Positions 35,016 through 44,269 of a stretch of DNA of 64,000 bases are shown piece after piece. The position numbers and the translations under genes were made by a program. Location: contig NZ_KI669401.1 of assembly GCF_000507765.1 (NCBI RefSeq), positions 980,597 to 1,044,596 of the forward strand, given 5' to 3'. How positions within the stretch are numbered: the first letter of the stretch is position 1; every line of letters begins with the position of its first letter. Below the pieces are notes generated by a model, which saw nothing but the letters and a program-made list of their open reading frames with translations, searched no databases and was not told the DNA's origin. The stretch comes from Streptococcus parasanguinis CC87K. GTDB taxonomy: Bacteria > Bacillota > Bacilli > Lactobacillales > Streptococcaceae.

Positions 35016-36113
35016 TTAAGCCTCCAATGCTTGTTTCAAATCTTCAATCAAATCATCCGCATCTTCAATTCCGATGGACAAACGAAGCAGATCATCTGTC
35101 AAACCGTATGAATGGCGAACTTCTGCAGGAATGTCCGCATGGGTTTGAGTGGTAGGATAAGTGATCAAGCTTTCAACTCCGCCAAGACTTTCTGCAAAGG
35201 TAAAGACTTGAAGGGAATTCAACAAGTTAGGAATTTTTTTCTCATCTTGAATTTTAAAAGAGACCATTCCACCTTTTCCAGTGTAGAGGACTTCTTTGAC
35301 CTGAGGGGAGGTTTTCAAAAACTCGACCACCTTGCGAGCATTCTCTGTAGAGCGCTCCATCCGGATAGAGAGCGTCTTGAGACCACGGATCAGCAGATAG
35401 CTGTCAAATGGGGAAAGAACAGCACCTGTCGTGTTCAAGTTGTAAAAGAGTTTGTCATACAAGTCCGCATCATTAGTCACGACAACACCAGACAAGACAT
35501 CGTTGTGACCAGCTAGGTACTTGGTTGCTGAATGAAGAACAATATCTGCTCCCTCTTCAATTGGGCGTTGATAGATTGGGCTATAGAAAGTATTGTCCAC
35601 CACGACTTTGGCACCTTTTGCATGGGCCAATTTAGTTAAATGAGCAATATCAAATTCCAACATCAATGGATTGGTTGGTGTTTCAATATAGAGGACATCC
35701 ACCGGATCATGAACTAGATGGTGGATCAGTTCTTCTTCCGTATTGGCATAGGTGAAAGAGAAACGACCTTCTTGCTCTTGTTGGTTAAACCAGCGGAAAG
35801 AGCCTCCATAAAGGTCACGAACGGCTAAGACTTTTGAACCAACAGGGAAAATGCTAAAAGCAAGTACAATAGCTGACATTCCAGAGCTTGTCGCCAAAGC
35901 ATAATCTGCACTTTCTATAGCTGCCAAAGTCTTTTCAGCTGTTGCGCGTGTTGGATTTTTCGTACGGGTATAGTCAAAACCTGTAGACTGACCAAATTCT
36001 GGGTGTTGGTAAGTCGTAGAGAAATGCAAAGGAGTCGTCAAAGCTCCCGTTGCTTTATCCGACTTGATTCCTGCCTGTGCCAAAATCGTATTGATATTGC
36101 GTTTTTTACTCAT
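35016..36113 (-). CDS. cystathionine gamma-synthase / beta-lyase family PLP enzyme
   Basis: Trans-sulfuration enzyme of the Cys/Met metabolism PLP family, 365 residues. Motifs: TPLHFSTTYQHPEFGQ and YTRTKNPTRATAEKTLAAIE at the N-terminus, SGMSAIVLAFS near 80, ETPTNPLMLEFDI near 143, and the PLP lysine in LHSATKYLAGHNDVLSGVV near 195. Whether it is MetB-like or MetC-like cannot be settled from motifs; the downstream PatB-type lyase suggests a gamma-synthase plus beta-lyase pair for methionine synthesis. Start is ATG after CGGAGGGC. A perfect MtaR-type palindrome lies upstream. Confidence 0.9.
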   Translation of the reverse strand: MSKKRNINTILAQAGIKSDKATGALTTPLHFSTTYQHPEFGQSTGFDYTRTKNPTRATAEKTLAAIESADYALATSSGMSAIVLAFSIFPVGSKVLAVRDLYGGSFRWFNQQEQEGRFSFTYANTEEELIHHLVHDPVDVLYIETPTNPLMLEFDIAHLTKLAHAKGAKVVVDNTFYSPIYQRPIEEGADIVLHSATKYLAGHNDVLSGVVVTNDADLYDKLFYNLNTTGAVLSPFDSYLLIRGLKTLSIRMERSTENARKVVEFLKTSPQVKEVLYTGKGGMVSFKIQDEKKIPNLLNSLQVFTFAESLGGVESLITYPTTQTHADIPAEVRHSYGLTDDLLRLSIGIEDADDLIEDLKQALEA

Positions 36114-36200
36114 ATTGCCCTCCGATAAACATTCAATCTAACTGATTACTATTTTATCACTATTATGAGGAGAGCGGTTTTCCCATTTTCAAGACCTAGC

Positions 36201-36217
36201 TATAGTTTCAAACTATA
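36201..36217. promoter_or_regulatory. MtaR/MetR-type operator
   Basis: TATAGTTTCAAACTATA, matching the motif TATAGTTTSAAACTATA proposed for the streptococcal methionine regulator MtaR (LysR family). It lies about 90 bases upstream of the trans-sulfuration operon, in the usual LysR activator position. A TAAAAT -10 is nearer the gene. Confidence 0.8.
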
Positions 36218-36220
36218 AGA

Positions 36221-36250
36221 AAAGGCTGGGCACTTTTTACCCAACCTCTG
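36221..36250 (-). terminator. ytgP terminator
   Basis: Minus strand AGGTTGGG, loop TAAAAAGTG, CCCAGCCTTTTC, directly after ytgP. The stem tolerates one G-U pair. Confidence 0.75.
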
Positions 36251-36252
36251 AT

Positions 36253-37881
36253 TTATTTAATCCGGAATTTTTGTCTGAGACGTGCAGCTTGACCTCCAAT
36301 AAAGCGGTCAAAATACCGTAGCCATAATCCTAAGGCTCCATAAATAGCAACTCCTAATCCGCCTATGACGATGATATAAATCATGCTCGATACACGGCCA
36401 TTTGGTGGGAAAATCCAGCCCAAAATCAAGCCTGCGATCAAGACTCCAAGTAGCATCACTACAGTCAGGATAGAACCAAGCAAGGTCCGCTTGAAGATGA
36501 TGGTTCGATTAAACTGAGTAATGGTTTGGATCTCCCGATACATGAGAACGATTGGCACCATTAAGGCAATGGTCGTTGACAAAAGCGGCCCATAAGAACG
36601 AAAGACCAAAATAAATGGAATTTGTAGGACCAATTTCACCACTACACCATAAAAGAAGTAGCGGATGGCCTTGCGATTTTGAAAGAGGGCTTGAATCATT
36701 GGCGATAAGACCGTGTAAAGACCGAGAATTACCGTCTGCAACATCGCTACGATGAAGAGTCCTAAGGCCAAGCTATCTGGTTGCCCATAGAAAACCGTAT
36801 AAAGTGGTTTTGCGACTGCTACTGCACCAAAGGTGGCTGGGAGCAAGAAAGCTAGCAACATGGTCAAGTTATCCTGTACGAGCTTCCCAGCTGCTTTTAG
36901 GTCCCCCTTCACATAATTCTCTGTCAAGAGAGGAATCCCAACTCCCCCAATCGAAGTCGCTACTGCTATCAAGATCATGGTAATTTTGTTTGGATTAGCA
37001 GAGAAATAACTAAACATGACCATGAGCTGCTTTTGACTATAGTCTGTGAACCAAGACATGACATTGATAAAGGTCATCTGGTCAACAATTTGGAAGAGCT
37101 GAATCGCAGAACCAGTAATGATAAAAGGAATAGCTTCCCGAATCGTATCGATCAAGAGAGCCCGAGTGTCAATCCCTTCACTTCCCTCTTGCTTTCTAAA
37201 AATAGAAGAGAGCAAGCCTGTCTTTGCAAGGTAATAAAAGAGCACCAGAAGGCTCGCTCCCATACCGATAAAGGCCGCAAAGGTCGACTGCGTCACAGCC
37301 TGCACATAGTCTCCTGAGCCAATCTTCATAATGAAGAAGGTCGTGAGCAACATCCAGATGACCCGGATCACTTGTTCAGCGATCTGGCTAATGGCGTAAG
37401 GCTTCATGTTGTTAAAACCTTGGAAAAATCCCCGGATGACACTCATGGAAGGAAAGATCAAGACAGCCCAAGAAAGGCTCTGCATGATCGGAATCAACTC
37501 TTTTCCCCCACCTGAAAGACTAGCAAAGACAGGAGACAAAAGATACATGAGAATGGCAAATCCAAGGCCTAGAATTCCCATGAACTTCAAGAAACCCCGA
37601 ATCAAAGCAAAGCTATGATCGGCTTGGTCCCGGGTATTGTATTTGGCTACTTGCTTGGCAACAGCTACGGGCACTCCAGCTGTCGAAATCAAGAGAAACC
37701 AAGCATAGATATTGTAGCCCATTGTAAAAAGACCATTGGCTTGTGGCCCATATTTCCCCATCCAAATATACCAAGGAATAATATAAGCGGCTCCTAGCAA
37801 ACGGCTGATAAAGTTGCTGGCTGTCATCCAGGCAGTCCCGCGTAGCATCTGGGCTTGCTGGTCATTTTGTTCGTGACTCAT
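36253..37881 (-). CDS. ytgP: lipid II flippase / MurJ-like polysaccharide transporter
   Basis: MOP-superfamily exporter of 542 residues with about fourteen helices; the pneumococcal orthologue YtgP moves lipid-linked peptidoglycan precursor across the membrane. The N-terminus MLRGTAWMTASNFISRLLGAAYIIPW is diagnostic, and PVAVAKQVAKYN near 90 with charged loops follows the family pattern. MSHEQND was chosen as start because AGAGGA precedes it and the upstream in-frame extension crosses the murE promoter. It diverges from murE, so two consecutive cell-wall steps, precursor synthesis and flipping, are paired here. Confidence 0.93.
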   Translation of the reverse strand: MSHEQNDQQAQMLRGTAWMTASNFISRLLGAAYIIPWYIWMGKYGPQANGLFTMGYNIYAWFLLISTAGVPVAVAKQVAKYNTRDQADHSFALIRGFLKFMGILGLGFAILMYLLSPVFASLSGGGKELIPIMQSLSWAVLIFPSMSVIRGFFQGFNNMKPYAISQIAEQVIRVIWMLLTTFFIMKIGSGDYVQAVTQSTFAAFIGMGASLLVLFYYLAKTGLLSSIFRKQEGSEGIDTRALLIDTIREAIPFIITGSAIQLFQIVDQMTFINVMSWFTDYSQKQLMVMFSYFSANPNKITMILIAVATSIGGVGIPLLTENYVKGDLKAAGKLVQDNLTMLLAFLLPATFGAVAVAKPLYTVFYGQPDSLALGLFIVAMLQTVILGLYTVLSPMIQALFQNRKAIRYFFYGVVVKLVLQIPFILVFRSYGPLLSTTIALMVPIVLMYREIQTITQFNRTIIFKRTLLGSILTVVMLLGVLIAGLILGWIFPPNGRVSSMIYIIVIGGLGVAIYGALGLWLRYFDRFIGGQAARLRQKFRIK

Positions 37882-37933
37882 TGGTATCCTCTTTCGTTTC
37901 TTCTTCTCTTCATTATAAACTTTTCCATGACAC

Positions 37934-37962
37934 TTGTAAAATAGGGACTTTAGGTTTACAAT
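37934..37962 (+). promoter_or_regulatory. murE promoter giving a leaderless transcript
   Basis: -35 TTGTAA (37934-37939), 17-base spacer, -10 TACAAT (37957-37962), then AGTTTT and the ATG. The expected start point is the A of ATG, and no SD is present upstream. Confidence 0.7.
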
Positions 37963-37968
37963 AGTTTT

Positions 37969-39414
37969 ATGATTACAATTGAACAAACCCTCAACATTTT
38001 AAAACATGACCAAAATTTCCGAGAAATTCTAGTAAATGGTGAATACTACTACCATCTAGAAGGAACAAGTTTTGATGCTATTAGCTATGATAGCCGGAAG
38101 GTTTCTGCTAGCACCCTCTTTTTTGTCAAAGGGGCCAACTTCAAAAAAGAATACCTGGAACAGGCTATTTCTAATGGACTCGGCTTTTATGTCTCTGAAA
38201 AAGATTATGAAGTTGGTATTCCTGCTATCCTCGTCAATGATATCAAACAGGCCATGAGCTTAATTGCCATGGAGTTTTATGGGCACCCTGAGAAACAATT
38301 AAAACTATTGGCCTTCACAGGGACTAAGGGAAAGACAACCGCGGCCTATTTTGCTTACCATATTTTGGAACAAAGTCACCGACCAGCTATGCTGTCTACC
38401 ATGAATACGACACTGGATGGTAAAAACTTCTTTAAATCGACCCTGACAACGCCAGAGAGTTTGGATCTTTTTGCCATGATGGCTGAGGCAGTAGCCAATG
38501 ATCGGACCCACCTGATTATGGAAGTTTCCAGTCAAGCTTATCTGGTGAAACGGGTTTACGGTCTGACTTTTGACGTTGGTGTTTTTCTCAACATCAGTCC
38601 TGACCATATTGGCCCGATTGAACACCCAACTTTTGAGGATTATTTCTACCACAAACGTCTCCTCATGAAGAACAGCCAAGCCGTTGTCATCAATAGTGAT
38701 ATGGATCATTTCCAAGTTTTAGCGGACCAAGTCGCGAACCAAGACCACGATTTTTATGGAAGCCAGTCTGAGAATCAAATTGAAAACTCTAAGGCCTTCA
38801 GCTTCTCAGCCACTGGTAAATTAGCTGGAAACTATGAAATCCAACTGATTGGACATTTCAACCAAGAAAATGCTGTAGCAGCAGGTCTTGCCTGCCTTCG
38901 CCTAGGTGCGAGCCTCGAGGATATCCAAAAAGGGATTGCTAAGACGCGCGTTCCAGGCCGAATGGAAGTCTTGACTCAGAAAAACGGCGCTAAGGTCTTC
39001 ATCGACTACGCCCATAATGGAGATAGCTTGAAAAAACTGCTCTCAGTTGTCGAAACCCATCAAACAGGGACGATTTCACTGGTCCTTGGATCAACTGGTA
39101 ATAAAGGAGAGAGCCGCCGCAAAGACTTTGGCTTACTCTTAGAAGACCATCCTGAGATCCAAGTCTTCCTCACAGCGGATGATCCCAACTATGAAGATCC
39201 TTTGGCTATCGCTGAAGAGATTAGTAGTTTTATCACGCGCCCTGTCGAGAAAATCGCAGATCGCGAAGAAGCCATTCAAGTGGCTATGGCAACAACCAGC
39301 AAGCCTGAAGATGCCGTCATTATCGCCGGAAAAGGAGCGGATTGCTACCAAATCGTCAATGGCGTAAAAGAAGAGTATCCAGGTGACGCCGCCATTGCTG
39401 AACGTTATCTATAA
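37969..39414 (+). CDS. murE: UDP-MurNAc-L-Ala-D-Glu--L-lysine ligase
   Basis: ATP-dependent Mur ligase adding L-lysine to the peptidoglycan stem peptide. Of 481 residues, the N-terminal UDP-binding domain has [17 protein letters not shown] near 39-55. The central ATPase has TGTKGKTT (117-124), the carbamylated-lysine region and [17 protein letters not shown]. The C-terminal domain has DDPNYEDP near 405, a motif of lysine-adding rather than diaminopimelate-adding enzymes. Transcription seems to start at the ATG itself. It ends in a strong bidirectional terminator. Confidence 0.97.
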   Translation: MITIEQTLNILKHDQNFREILVNGEYYYHLEGTSFDAISYDSRKVSASTLFFVKGANFKKEYLEQAISNGLGFYVSEKDYEVGIPAILVNDIKQAMSLIAMEFYGHPEKQLKLLAFTGTKGKTTAAYFAYHILEQSHRPAMLSTMNTTLDGKNFFKSTLTTPESLDLFAMMAEAVANDRTHLIMEVSSQAYLVKRVYGLTFDVGVFLNISPDHIGPIEHPTFEDYFYHKRLLMKNSQAVVINSDMDHFQVLADQVANQDHDFYGSQSENQIENSKAFSFSATGKLAGNYEIQLIGHFNQENAVAAGLACLRLGASLEDIQKGIAKTRVPGRMEVLTQKNGAKVFIDYAHNGDSLKKLLSVVETHQTGTISLVLGSTGNKGESRRKDFGLLLEDHPEIQVFLTADDPNYEDPLAIAEEISSFITRPVEKIADREEAIQVAMATTSKPEDAVIIAGKGADCYQIVNGVKEEYPGDAAIAERYL

Positions 39415-39423
39415 TCAAACGAA

Positions 39424-39452
39424 ACAAGGCTAGGAAATTTTCCTAGCCTTGT
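39424..39452. terminator. bidirectional terminator murE / DUF1803
   Basis: ACAAGGCTAGGAAA and TTTCCTAGCCTTGT form a near-perfect hairpin between convergent stops, with TTTATT on one side and AAAC on the other. Confidence 0.9.
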
Positions 39453-39455
39453 TTA

Positions 39456-40103
39456 TTATTTGATAAACATCAGTCTTTCCTTGTCCAAGTCCACTGCTAA
39501 TTCATATTTGCCTTCAGCATTTTTGCGGATATAGCCTAAGACTTCTAAACTATCGACAAAGATGTCCTTGCGCTTTTGCTGGACTACTTCTTTTTTGAGG
39601 AACTTGAGCAAAAAGCTGGTCATATACTTGAGAGCATACTCAGGATTGACATCTCCCAAGATAGCATAGAGCTTTTCTTGCTCCTCCGTCAATGGATATT
39701 GGTGTTTCACCTTGTAGAAGTAATTGGAAAGGGTCTGTGCATTTCGCGCAAAGTCCGTCTCCTCCACCAAAATCGCTTCATTGGTACTATTGCGAAGTTC
39801 CGTTTGGAAGATCCTGGCTTTTAATTCTTGATAAACTGCACTGTCCTCTCGGACAAAGACCTCCTGATCCAAGTCAACAAGATCAGCTGACTCCAAGAAG
39901 GGCAGGTTGAGGGTGTAGCGTTTATTTTCTCGAAGTATGAAGCCCGCTTTGATATATTCCTCCATCAGCTTATCCACTGGTTGATCCGGAAATTGGGCCT
40001 TAATTTGCCGCAGGATCACATCGTCATGCTGATCCAAATAGTTGATCAAGTCCTTGAAAAATGGCTGACGTGTCAAACGTGTGGGATTAATGATTGTAAT
40101 CAT
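39456..40103 (-). CDS. DUF1803-family hypothetical protein
   Basis: A 215-residue soluble protein that matches what I know of the streptococcal DUF1803 family next to murE. It opens MITIINPTRLTRQPFFKDLINYL, is rich in charged helices, and has no cysteine cluster, P-loop or membrane segment. The N-terminal part (about 1-70, LRQIKAQFPDQPVDKLMEEYIKAGFILRENKRYTLN) reads like a winged-helix domain, hinting at nucleic-acid binding, but this is inference. Convergent with murE. Confidence 0.75.
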   Translation of the reverse strand: MITIINPTRLTRQPFFKDLINYLDQHDDVILRQIKAQFPDQPVDKLMEEYIKAGFILRENKRYTLNLPFLESADLVDLDQEVFVREDSAVYQELKARIFQTELRNSTNEAILVEETDFARNAQTLSNYFYKVKHQYPLTEEQEKLYAILGDVNPEYALKYMTSFLLKFLKKEVVQQKRKDIFVDSLEVLGYIRKNAEGKYELAVDLDKERLMFIK

Positions 40104-40293
40104 AAATAGGTCTCGTTTACTGTTTTATCGGTTCGTTCTTATTGTAACATAAAAATTAGTTTAAGCGAAATCAATACCAAAGGACAAAATCTTCAATTTA
40201 TGGATAGGCAGACAAGAGGGGAAAATAAGGCAATAAAAGAACTTAGTCTTTTCAATCCAAGTTTACTGTAGAAGCCCCATAAGTTATTCCAAC

Positions 40294-40872
40294 TCATTTC
40301 ATTTCTATTATTTTAAAAGAAATAAAATCAGTCAGTAGTTGCTTAATGCGTTCTGGACATTCTTCATTGTCCCTACTGTAGATACTCACTAAGCCATGTA
40401 AAAAAATAAAGATTCCACTACGAATATTTAGCGCTTCTGCATCAGATAAGTCTTTCGGTAAAAAGACATCAATAGCTTCTTCCAATAAACGATAACTTTT
40501 CATTCTCAATTGCATCAACGGTTGCGAACAATCGCCTGAATCTTCATGCTCTCCACGGTAAAAAATCAATAATTCATAAAAATTACGTTCTCTAAACCCA
40601 AAATCCACGTATGTTTGACAGATTTGAAGCAGACGTTCCTTATCATTCTGCTTGGAATGACTGATTTCTAAGCAAGTATGATAGAGGTGAGTTAACGGTT
40701 TTTCCACTACTGCATATAATATATCCTCTTTCTTTTTAAAATACTGATAAATAGCTGTATGTGAACATCCTGCAGCTTGAGCAATCTGCCTAATTCCCAC
40801 CTTCTGGTAAGGTTCTTTTCGGAAAATTTCCTCTGCTACTCTGATAATTCTGGACCTTGTATCCTTTGCCAT
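40294..40872 (-). CDS. TetR-family transcriptional repressor
   Basis: A 192-residue TetR/AcrR regulator: N-terminal HTH (about 10-52) with IAQAAGCSHTAIYQYFKKKEDILYAVVE, then a helical ligand-binding domain about 60-192. It overlaps the metallo-hydrolase stop by one base, so the two form an operon with autorepression. A perfect 25-bp inverted repeat lies just downstream of their promoter. The inducer is unknown but may be a substrate or precursor of the hydrolase. Confidence 0.92.
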   Translation of the reverse strand: MAKDTRSRIIRVAEEIFRKEPYQKVGIRQIAQAAGCSHTAIYQYFKKKEDILYAVVEKPLTHLYHTCLEISHSKQNDKERLLQICQTYVDFGFRERNFYELLIFYRGEHEDSGDCSQPLMQLRMKSYRLLEEAIDVFLPKDLSDAEALNIRSGIFIFLHGLVSIYSRDNEECPERIKQLLTDFISFKIIEMK

Positions 40873-41573
40873 TACAAACTCCCTTTAAACCCATCCGATG
40901 CCTCAAAATCTCGTACTGCATCTTTTACCTCACTACCATGACAAACACTAACAAGTGCCTGTGAATAATCCTTGAGAATTCTTTCACCACTAGCTAAAGC
41001 CTGTCTCATATCTGCTGTATATCCTTTCATTGGTGGACGCAACTTTCCATTTCTCGTAGCTGTAAAAAGATCTCCAGCAATTAAAACTTGATCCTCTTCA
41101 TGGTAATAAACAACATGACCAGGGGAATGACCAGGAGAAAATAGTGGTTTTAGTCCTGCACTACTTATCAAGTCTTGACCTTCTTGACTTTCAACAGTTA
41201 TAAAAGTAGCCGGATCAAAAATCACTTTTTCCGTCTCTTTTCTATTAGGAAAAGGTTCTTTGCCTGAAATATAGGGGAATTCCTTCTCACTGATTAAAGT
41301 CGGGATGTTCCCAAAGTGCTGTCTAAGATAGGGCAAACCTTTGATATGATCTGGATGTCCATGGGTCAGAAAAATTGCTTCAATTTTTTGTGGGAGTAAA
41401 AACTGGGCAGCGTACTTCTCCATTCCTCGCATTCCCGTATCAATCACATAAAAGCGACCAGATGATTCAACTAGCCATATGCTGACAACAAAAACACCCA
41501 ATTCGAACTCAAACTTTCTTATATGTGGACTGATTTGTTTTGTACGTGTTAATAAACGATACAAGAAAGACAT
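40872..41573 (-). CDS. MBL-fold metallo-hydrolase
   Basis: A 233-residue metallo-beta-lactamase-fold enzyme. Zinc ligands are seen in FLTHGHPDHIKGLPYL (HxHxDH, near residue 68), in FSPGHSPGHVVYYHE (H near 137) and in LIAGDLF (D near 156), with a late SVCHGSE histidine. Substrates in this superfamily range from lactones to thioesters; YSIRK- or lactamase-specific features are absent, so quorum-quenching or detoxification roles stay speculative. First gene of the TetR operon. Confidence 0.9.
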   Translation of the reverse strand: MSFLYRLLTRTKQISPHIRKFEFELGVFVVSIWLVESSGRFYVIDTGMRGMEKYAAQFLLPQKIEAIFLTHGHPDHIKGLPYLRQHFGNIPTLISEKEFPYISGKEPFPNRKETEKVIFDPATFITVESQEGQDLISSAGLKPLFSPGHSPGHVVYYHEEDQVLIAGDLFTATRNGKLRPPMKGYTADMRQALASGERILKDYSQALVSVCHGSEVKDAVRDFEASDGFKGSL

Positions 41574-41599
41574 ATTTACTTCCTCCTTTGATTTCCATC

Positions 41600-41624
41600 A
41601 AAAACTAACCAGTGGTTAGTTTTT
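41600..41624. promoter_or_regulatory. TetR operator
   Basis: AAAAACTAACCA, central G, TGGTTAGTTTTT: a perfect 12-bp inverted repeat with a one-base centre. It starts about seven bases downstream of the -10 and would block transcription when bound by the adjacent TetR protein. Confidence 0.85.
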
Positions 41625-41630
41625 TTGTGA

Positions 41631-41659
41631 AGTATATCATATTTTATCTGTCTAAACAA
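41631..41659 (-). promoter_or_regulatory. promoter of metallo-hydrolase/TetR operon
   Basis: Minus-strand -35 TTGTTT (41654-41659), 17-base spacer, -10 TATACT (41631-41636). Confidence 0.7.
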
Positions 41660-41680
41660 GAAACATCCAGAGGATATTAG

Positions 41681-41709
41681 AAAAAAATACAACTTTTACA
41701 AGTTGTATT
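41681..41709 (-). terminator. terminator after YiiX-type gene
   Basis: Minus strand AATACAACTT, loop GTAA, AAGTTGTATT then TTTTT, about 85 bases after the stop. Confidence 0.8.
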
Positions 41710-41795
41710 CGAAGGTAGAACATATTTTTAAAATATTATTTTTCTTTAGTTTGATGTAACTCTTATAAACTGTATCAAAGATTCAGATTGTTGTT

Positions 41796-42308
41796 TCATG
41801 AATCCAAATCATCCAAATACCTTTCTTTAAACTGTAGCTGTGGTGATTGGGCTAACTGACTCGGATTGGTCCCGGGCTGATCTAGGGGAACGGCTAGGCC
41901 AAGTTCCTTGTAGTAATCCAGCCAGAACGGACTAATCTCCTCTTCCTCATCTCCAAACTTCATGGGAATGGTCTCAAAAATAGGAAGTAATTCAGCGATG
42001 AACTGGGAACAATAGAAACCATCTCCATCTGGATAAAAGGACGCATTGTAGGGAGCCCCTAAAAGGCTCTCTGCCCGCTTCTTGACTTCTTTGAGATCGA
42101 TTTTCGGGTAGCGATAAAGGTCATATACTTTCCCGTCTTCAAAGAAATTTTCAGGGGATTGGGCAAGGACGCCACCTTCCACCGTGGCATGATAAATGGA
42201 ACCGTCCAAAAAGATAACCACATGGCTGTAGTTACCTGTCGAAGTCTGAATGGCCTGCCCCATTTCCGTATCTTCTCTAACAAAAATCAAATCACCATTT
42301 TCTAACAT
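41796..42308 (-). CDS. YiiX/YebB-like permuted papain-fold hydrolase
   Basis: A 170-residue protein of the circularly permuted NlpC/P60-like (YiiX, DUF830) type. The N-terminus MLENGDLIFVREDTEMGQAIQ and the histidine in GNYSHVVIFLDGSIYHA (about 26-42) pair with the cysteine in GDGFYCSQFIAELL (near 102), giving the expected His-first, Cys-later catalytic order. No signal peptide, so a cytoplasmic amidase/peptidase or lipid hydrolase is likely. It lies next to ppaC, from which a terminator separates it. Confidence 0.82.
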   Translation of the reverse strand: MLENGDLIFVREDTEMGQAIQTSTGNYSHVVIFLDGSIYHATVEGGVLAQSPENFFEDGKVYDLYRYPKIDLKEVKKRAESLLGAPYNASFYPDGDGFYCSQFIAELLPIFETIPMKFGDEEEEISPFWLDYYKELGLAVPLDQPGTNPSQLAQSPQLQFKERYLDDLDS

Positions 42309-42322
42309 ACTTCTCTCCTAGC

Positions 42323-42347
42323 AAAAAAGGAGCCGAAACTCCTTTTT
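42323..42347 (-). terminator. ppaC terminator
   Basis: Minus strand AAAAAGGAG, loop TTTCGG, CTCCTTTTTT, some 25 bases after ppaC. Confidence 0.88.
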
Positions 42348-42370
42348 AACGATGGTTTTCCCACCTATCA

Positions 42371-43306
42371 TTATGCATTAAAGCTTTCAGTCAATTGAGG
42401 AACCACTTGTTTCTTACGTGAAACGGCACCTGGAAGGAAGGCATGATTGTTTTCAAGTTTGAAGTTGAAAGCTGCTTCTACCTTGTCCATATTAGCACCA
42501 AGGGCAAGAATTTCTGAGTTTGAGTTGACGATGTCTGTAATCATCAAAACAAAGTCAGAGTAGCCGTTAGCTGCATTGGCAGCTTGGATAGCTGCTTCGA
42601 TTTCAGCTTGGCGTTCCAAAACTTCCGCAATATCAACTGTATTCACTTGAGCCACACGAACGTTGTTTCCGTTCAATTCAAAAGTCTTGGCATCGATGTC
42701 GATCAATTCTTCTGCTGATTTGCTTGCCAAGTTGGTACCAGCTTTAAGCATGGCAAGACCGTATTCTTCCAAGTTGACACCAGCCAATTCTGCCAATTCT
42801 GGTGCAATCACTTTATCAGATGGGTGTGTAGTTGGAGATTTCAAAAGAAGGGTATCTGAAATCAAACCTGAAAGCATCAAACCTGCCAATTCTTTTGGCA
42901 CTGCTACACCGTGTTCTTTGAACATGCGGTAAACGATAGAAGATGCTGATCCTACTGGTTCCAAACGCATGTAAAGTGGGCTAGCAGTTTCGAAGTTAGC
43001 CACACGGTGGTGATCCACTACACCATAAACTTCTACTTCAGCAATATCTGAAACAGATTGTTGGAATTCATTGTGGTCCGTCAAGATGACTTGCTCTGCA
43101 CCTTCTGCTTTAGCGGATGTGATGACGCGTGGTGCTTCCACACCAAAATAGTCCAATACGAAAGCTGTTTCTTCATTTGGAGTTCCAAGAGCCACTGCTT
43201 CTGTATCCAAACCATAAGCTTCTTTTGCAAGATAAGCAAAAGCTACAGATGAGCCGATAGCATCTGAGTCAGGATTTTGGTGACCAAAAACGAGAATTTT
43301 TGACAT
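42371..43306 (-). CDS. ppaC: manganese-dependent inorganic pyrophosphatase
   Basis: Family II soluble pyrophosphatase (DHH superfamily) that pulls biosynthetic reactions by hydrolysing PPi. The 311 residues show [13 protein letters not shown] near 8-20, LTDHNE near 74 and VVDHHRV near 95, providing the Mn2+ ligands. The C-terminal DHHA2 domain ends with [10 protein letters not shown], the substrate-binding RKKQ signature. A monocistronic unit. Confidence 0.97.
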   Translation of the reverse strand: MSKILVFGHQNPDSDAIGSSVAFAYLAKEAYGLDTEAVALGTPNEETAFVLDYFGVEAPRVITSAKAEGAEQVILTDHNEFQQSVSDIAEVEVYGVVDHHRVANFETASPLYMRLEPVGSASSIVYRMFKEHGVAVPKELAGLMLSGLISDTLLLKSPTTHPSDKVIAPELAELAGVNLEEYGLAMLKAGTNLASKSAEELIDIDAKTFELNGNNVRVAQVNTVDIAEVLERQAEIEAAIQAANAANGYSDFVLMITDIVNSNSEILALGANMDKVEAAFNFKLENNHAFLPGAVSRKKQVVPQLTESFNA

Positions 43307-43395
43307 GTTTCTACCTCTTTATTTCATTTATAGATTCACTCTATTTTAGCACGTTTTGCCATTTAAAGAAAGGGAATAGTTGTGCATTTCATCAG

Positions 43396-43423
43396 AAAAA
43401 GACAGCTGGAAGGCCCAGCTGTC
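43396..43423 (-). terminator. pflA terminator
   Basis: Minus strand AGACAGCTGG, loop GCCTT, CCAGCTGTCTTTTT. Confidence 0.9.
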
Positions 43424-43431
43424 TATAGTTT

Positions 43432-44226
43432 TTATCCTTTGACCCGTTTCAGGTAATCTTGGTAACTTTCTGTTTCCATCAAATCTTTTGCATTTTGAAC
43501 CCGTTCTTTTGTCGGTGGTTTCACACCCTCCAATTTGTACGGAATGCCCAATTCACGCCATTTGAATTCCCCCATAGTATGGTAAGGCAGGATCTCAAAT
43601 TTATCGACATTTTTTAGGGTTTTAACAAATTTTCCAAGCTCGATCAAATCGTCATCTCGGTCTGTCAAACCTGGCACCAAAACGTGACGAATCCAGACTG
43701 GTTTTCCAATATCAGATAAGTACTTGGCACAAGCTAAAATCGTTTTATTGGTATGGCTGGTCACAATTTTGTGTCGTTCATCATTGATTTCCTTGATATC
43801 AAGAAGCACCAAGTCTGTCACTGCCATCAAGCGGTCAAATTTTTCCAAATAACGAGGCGTATTCCGGAAAGGAAGAGCACAGGTGTCCAAGGTACAATGA
43901 ATGCCCAACTCTTGAGCCTTGGTGAAAAGAGCAATCAAGAAGTCAATCTGCAAGAGGGCTTCTCCACCACTGACAGTGATTCCCCCTTTTTCGCCCCAAA
44001 AGCCACGATAACGGAGGGCTTCTTCTAGGACATCATCCACTGTCCGTTCACGGGACTTGTTGGTTTCCATTGCCCAAGTATCTGGATTGTGGCAGTATTG
44101 ACACCGCATTTGACACCCTTGAAGGAAGACAATAAAGCGGATCCCAGGCCCGTCTACTGCCCCAAAACTTTCTGTTGAGTGTACCATTCCTGTTACTTTT
44201 CCATAGTCAACTGTTTCATTTTCCAT
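43432..44226 (-). CDS. pflA: pyruvate formate-lyase-activating enzyme
   Basis: Radical-SAM enzyme that installs the glycyl radical on pyruvate formate-lyase under anaerobiosis. The CxxxCxxC cluster motif is in LQGCQMRCQYCHNPDTW (near residue 35-42), GGITVSGGEALLQ follows near 80, and DIKEIND sits mid-barrel. Length 264 is standard. The 5' region carries a CcpA cre box, and one end of the integrated satellite lies within its -10 region, so the present upstream promoter DNA may be element-derived. Confidence 0.96.
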   Translation of the reverse strand: MENETVDYGKVTGMVHSTESFGAVDGPGIRFIVFLQGCQMRCQYCHNPDTWAMETNKSRERTVDDVLEEALRYRGFWGEKGGITVSGGEALLQIDFLIALFTKAQELGIHCTLDTCALPFRNTPRYLEKFDRLMAVTDLVLLDIKEINDERHKIVTSHTNKTILACAKYLSDIGKPVWIRHVLVPGLTDRDDDLIELGKFVKTLKNVDKFEILPYHTMGEFKWRELGIPYKLEGVKPPTKERVQNAKDLMETESYQDYLKRVKG

Positions 44227-44243
44227 TGAGGAACCTCTTCTCT

Positions 44244-44269
44244 TGAAAACGTTTTATGATTTTATTATA
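44244..44269 (-). promoter_or_regulatory. pflA -10 and cre box
   Basis: TTGAAAACGTTTTATG (44243-44258, plus strand) fits the CcpA cre consensus, and minus-strand TATAAT is at 44264-44269. The cre is downstream of the -10, a repression position. The -10 overlaps the putative attachment core. Confidence 0.7.
44258..44269. repeat. candidate attachment-site core, left (paired with 52829-52840)
   Basis: GATTTTATTATA occurs here and at the right end, with a further CAC two bases on in both. It lies in the pflA -10 region. Preferred over the alternative because the right copy lies beyond the integrase hairpin. Confidence 0.5.
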
